Shown in pieces: positions 5,232 to 5,663 of a DNA stretch of 5,663 bases. A program made the translations under genes and the position numbers. Below the pieces are notes generated by a model, which was not told where the DNA came from, did not search any database, and saw only the letters and a list, made by a program, of their open reading frames with translations. This DNA is from JARDZI01 sp041639705 (GTDB taxonomy: Bacteria; Bacillota; Clostridia; Clostridiales; Caloramatoraceae): positions 1 to 5,663 of the forward strand of contig JBEQBT010000223.1 in NCBI GenBank assembly GCA_041639705.1, read 5' to 3'. Every line of letters starts with the position of its first letter. The first letter of the stretch is position 1.

Positions 5232-5261
5232 TTGAATTAATGTTATTCAATGTATTATAAT
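5232..5261 (+). promoter_or_regulatory. Promoter of the malic enzyme gene with an overlapping dyad
   Basis: TTGAAT (5232-5237) and a perfect TATAAT (5256-5261) are separated by 18 bases, a good housekeeping promoter. TTGAAT also forms an inverted repeat with ATTCAA (5245-5250) across seven bases, covering the -35 box and half the spacer, which could be an operator. Transcription would start near 5268, about 24 bases before the GTG start. Confidence 0.6.
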
Positions 5262-5291
5262 TTTAAATGAGAAGTGAAAGGATGTGATTAT

Positions 5292-5663
5292 GTGTCAATA
5301 TATGAAGAATCTTTAAAATTTCATGAGGAATTGAGAGGTAAAATAGAGGTTGTATCAAGAGTTGAGATTACTTCATCAAAGGATTTAAGTCTGGCATACA
5401 CCCCTGGGGTTGCACAGCCATGTCTTGAGATACAAAGTGATCCTGACAAGGCATACATATATACCAGAAAGTGGAACACTATTGCAATAATTTCAGATGG
5501 AACTGCTGTTTTAGGCTTAGGTGATATAGGTCCATTAGCATCCCTTCCAGTTATGGAGGGCAAGGCAGTTCTTTTCAAAAGCTTTGCAGATGTAGATGCA
5601 TTTCCAATAGTACTGGATACTAAAAATGTGGATGAAATTGTTGAAACTATTGTAAGAATAGCT
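5292..5663 (+). CDS. Malic enzyme (malate dehydrogenase, oxaloacetate-decarboxylating), N-terminal part
   Basis: The first 124 residues are visible and the frame is still open at the window edge. The enzyme oxidatively decarboxylates malate to pyruvate and CO2 with NAD or NADP in the cytoplasm; the cofactor cannot be told from this part. Diagnostic malic-enzyme segments are SLAYTPGVAQPC (with the conserved Tyr), then AVLGLGDIGPLASLPVMEGK and AVLFKSFADVDAFP. The short N-terminus (SIYEESLKFHEELRGKIEV) is typical of the compact bacterial type of about 400 residues. The start is GTG, with AAAGGA (5277-5282) nine bases upstream. An ATG two bases earlier (5290) opens a different frame that stops after eight codons and should not be taken as the start. 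The gene is divergent from walJ. Confidence 0.93.
   Translation, partial: MSIYEESLKFHEELRGKIEVVSRVEITSSKDLSLAYTPGVAQPCLEIQSDPDKAYIYTRKWNTIAIISDGTAVLGLGDIGPLASLPVMEGKAVLFKSFADVDAFPIVLDTKNVDEIVETIVRIA

Noticed and set aside
5321..5578. Open frame of 85 codons on the - strand
   Set aside because: It lies antisense to the malic enzyme, whose signature motifs are unmistakable.
1..5663. CRISPR array, tRNA or insertion sequence
   Set aside because: No regularly spaced repeats, cloverleaf or transposase was seen on either strand.

Overview
The window is AT-rich DNA with Firmicutes-style Shine-Dalgarno sites, and its gene content fits a Clostridium-like, low-GC Gram-positive bacterium. That placement is inferred from gene order and protein style, not from a database match. 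The right half is ordinary chromosome. Read leftward, walJ (yycJ, metallo-beta-lactamase-fold nuclease), htrA/degP-like membrane serine protease and rlmH (23S rRNA pseudouridine methyltransferase) form a same-strand cluster. This is the tail of the well-known walRKHI-walJ-htrC-rlmH neighbourhood of Bacillus and Staphylococcus, here without walRK. walJ is divergent from a malic enzyme gene that runs off the right edge.

The left half (1 to about 2530) is accessory DNA. It looks like one end of an integrated element whose other end lies outside the window. Its last gene, a 548-residue large serine recombinase, runs convergently into the 3' end of rlmH and overlaps it by 29 bp. The last codons and the stop codon of the recombinase are read from the antisense strand of the rlmH C-terminal codons. 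The 3' end of rlmH (orfX) is the attachment site used by staphylococcal SCC elements and their Ccr serine recombinases, so this looks like the same integration strategy in another lineage. RlmH keeps its conserved Tyr-His C-terminus.

Upstream of the recombinase lies about 725 bp with no large gene but much structure. A partial leftward gene for a small helix-turn-helix (excisionase/MerR-like) protein has a promoter buried in a 33-bp near-continuous palindrome. There is also a 12-bp direct repeat pair. A leader-like stretch (about 480 to 830) holds two short ORFs with ribosome binding sites, each overlapped by a hairpin plus T-tract, and a third hairpin between them. The first terminator hairpin has a competing alternative fold. 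This arrangement resembles a transcription-attenuation leader controlling the recombinase, but that is inference. The leader is the most likely undescribed item in the window.

No tRNA, rRNA, CRISPR array or complete insertion sequence was seen.
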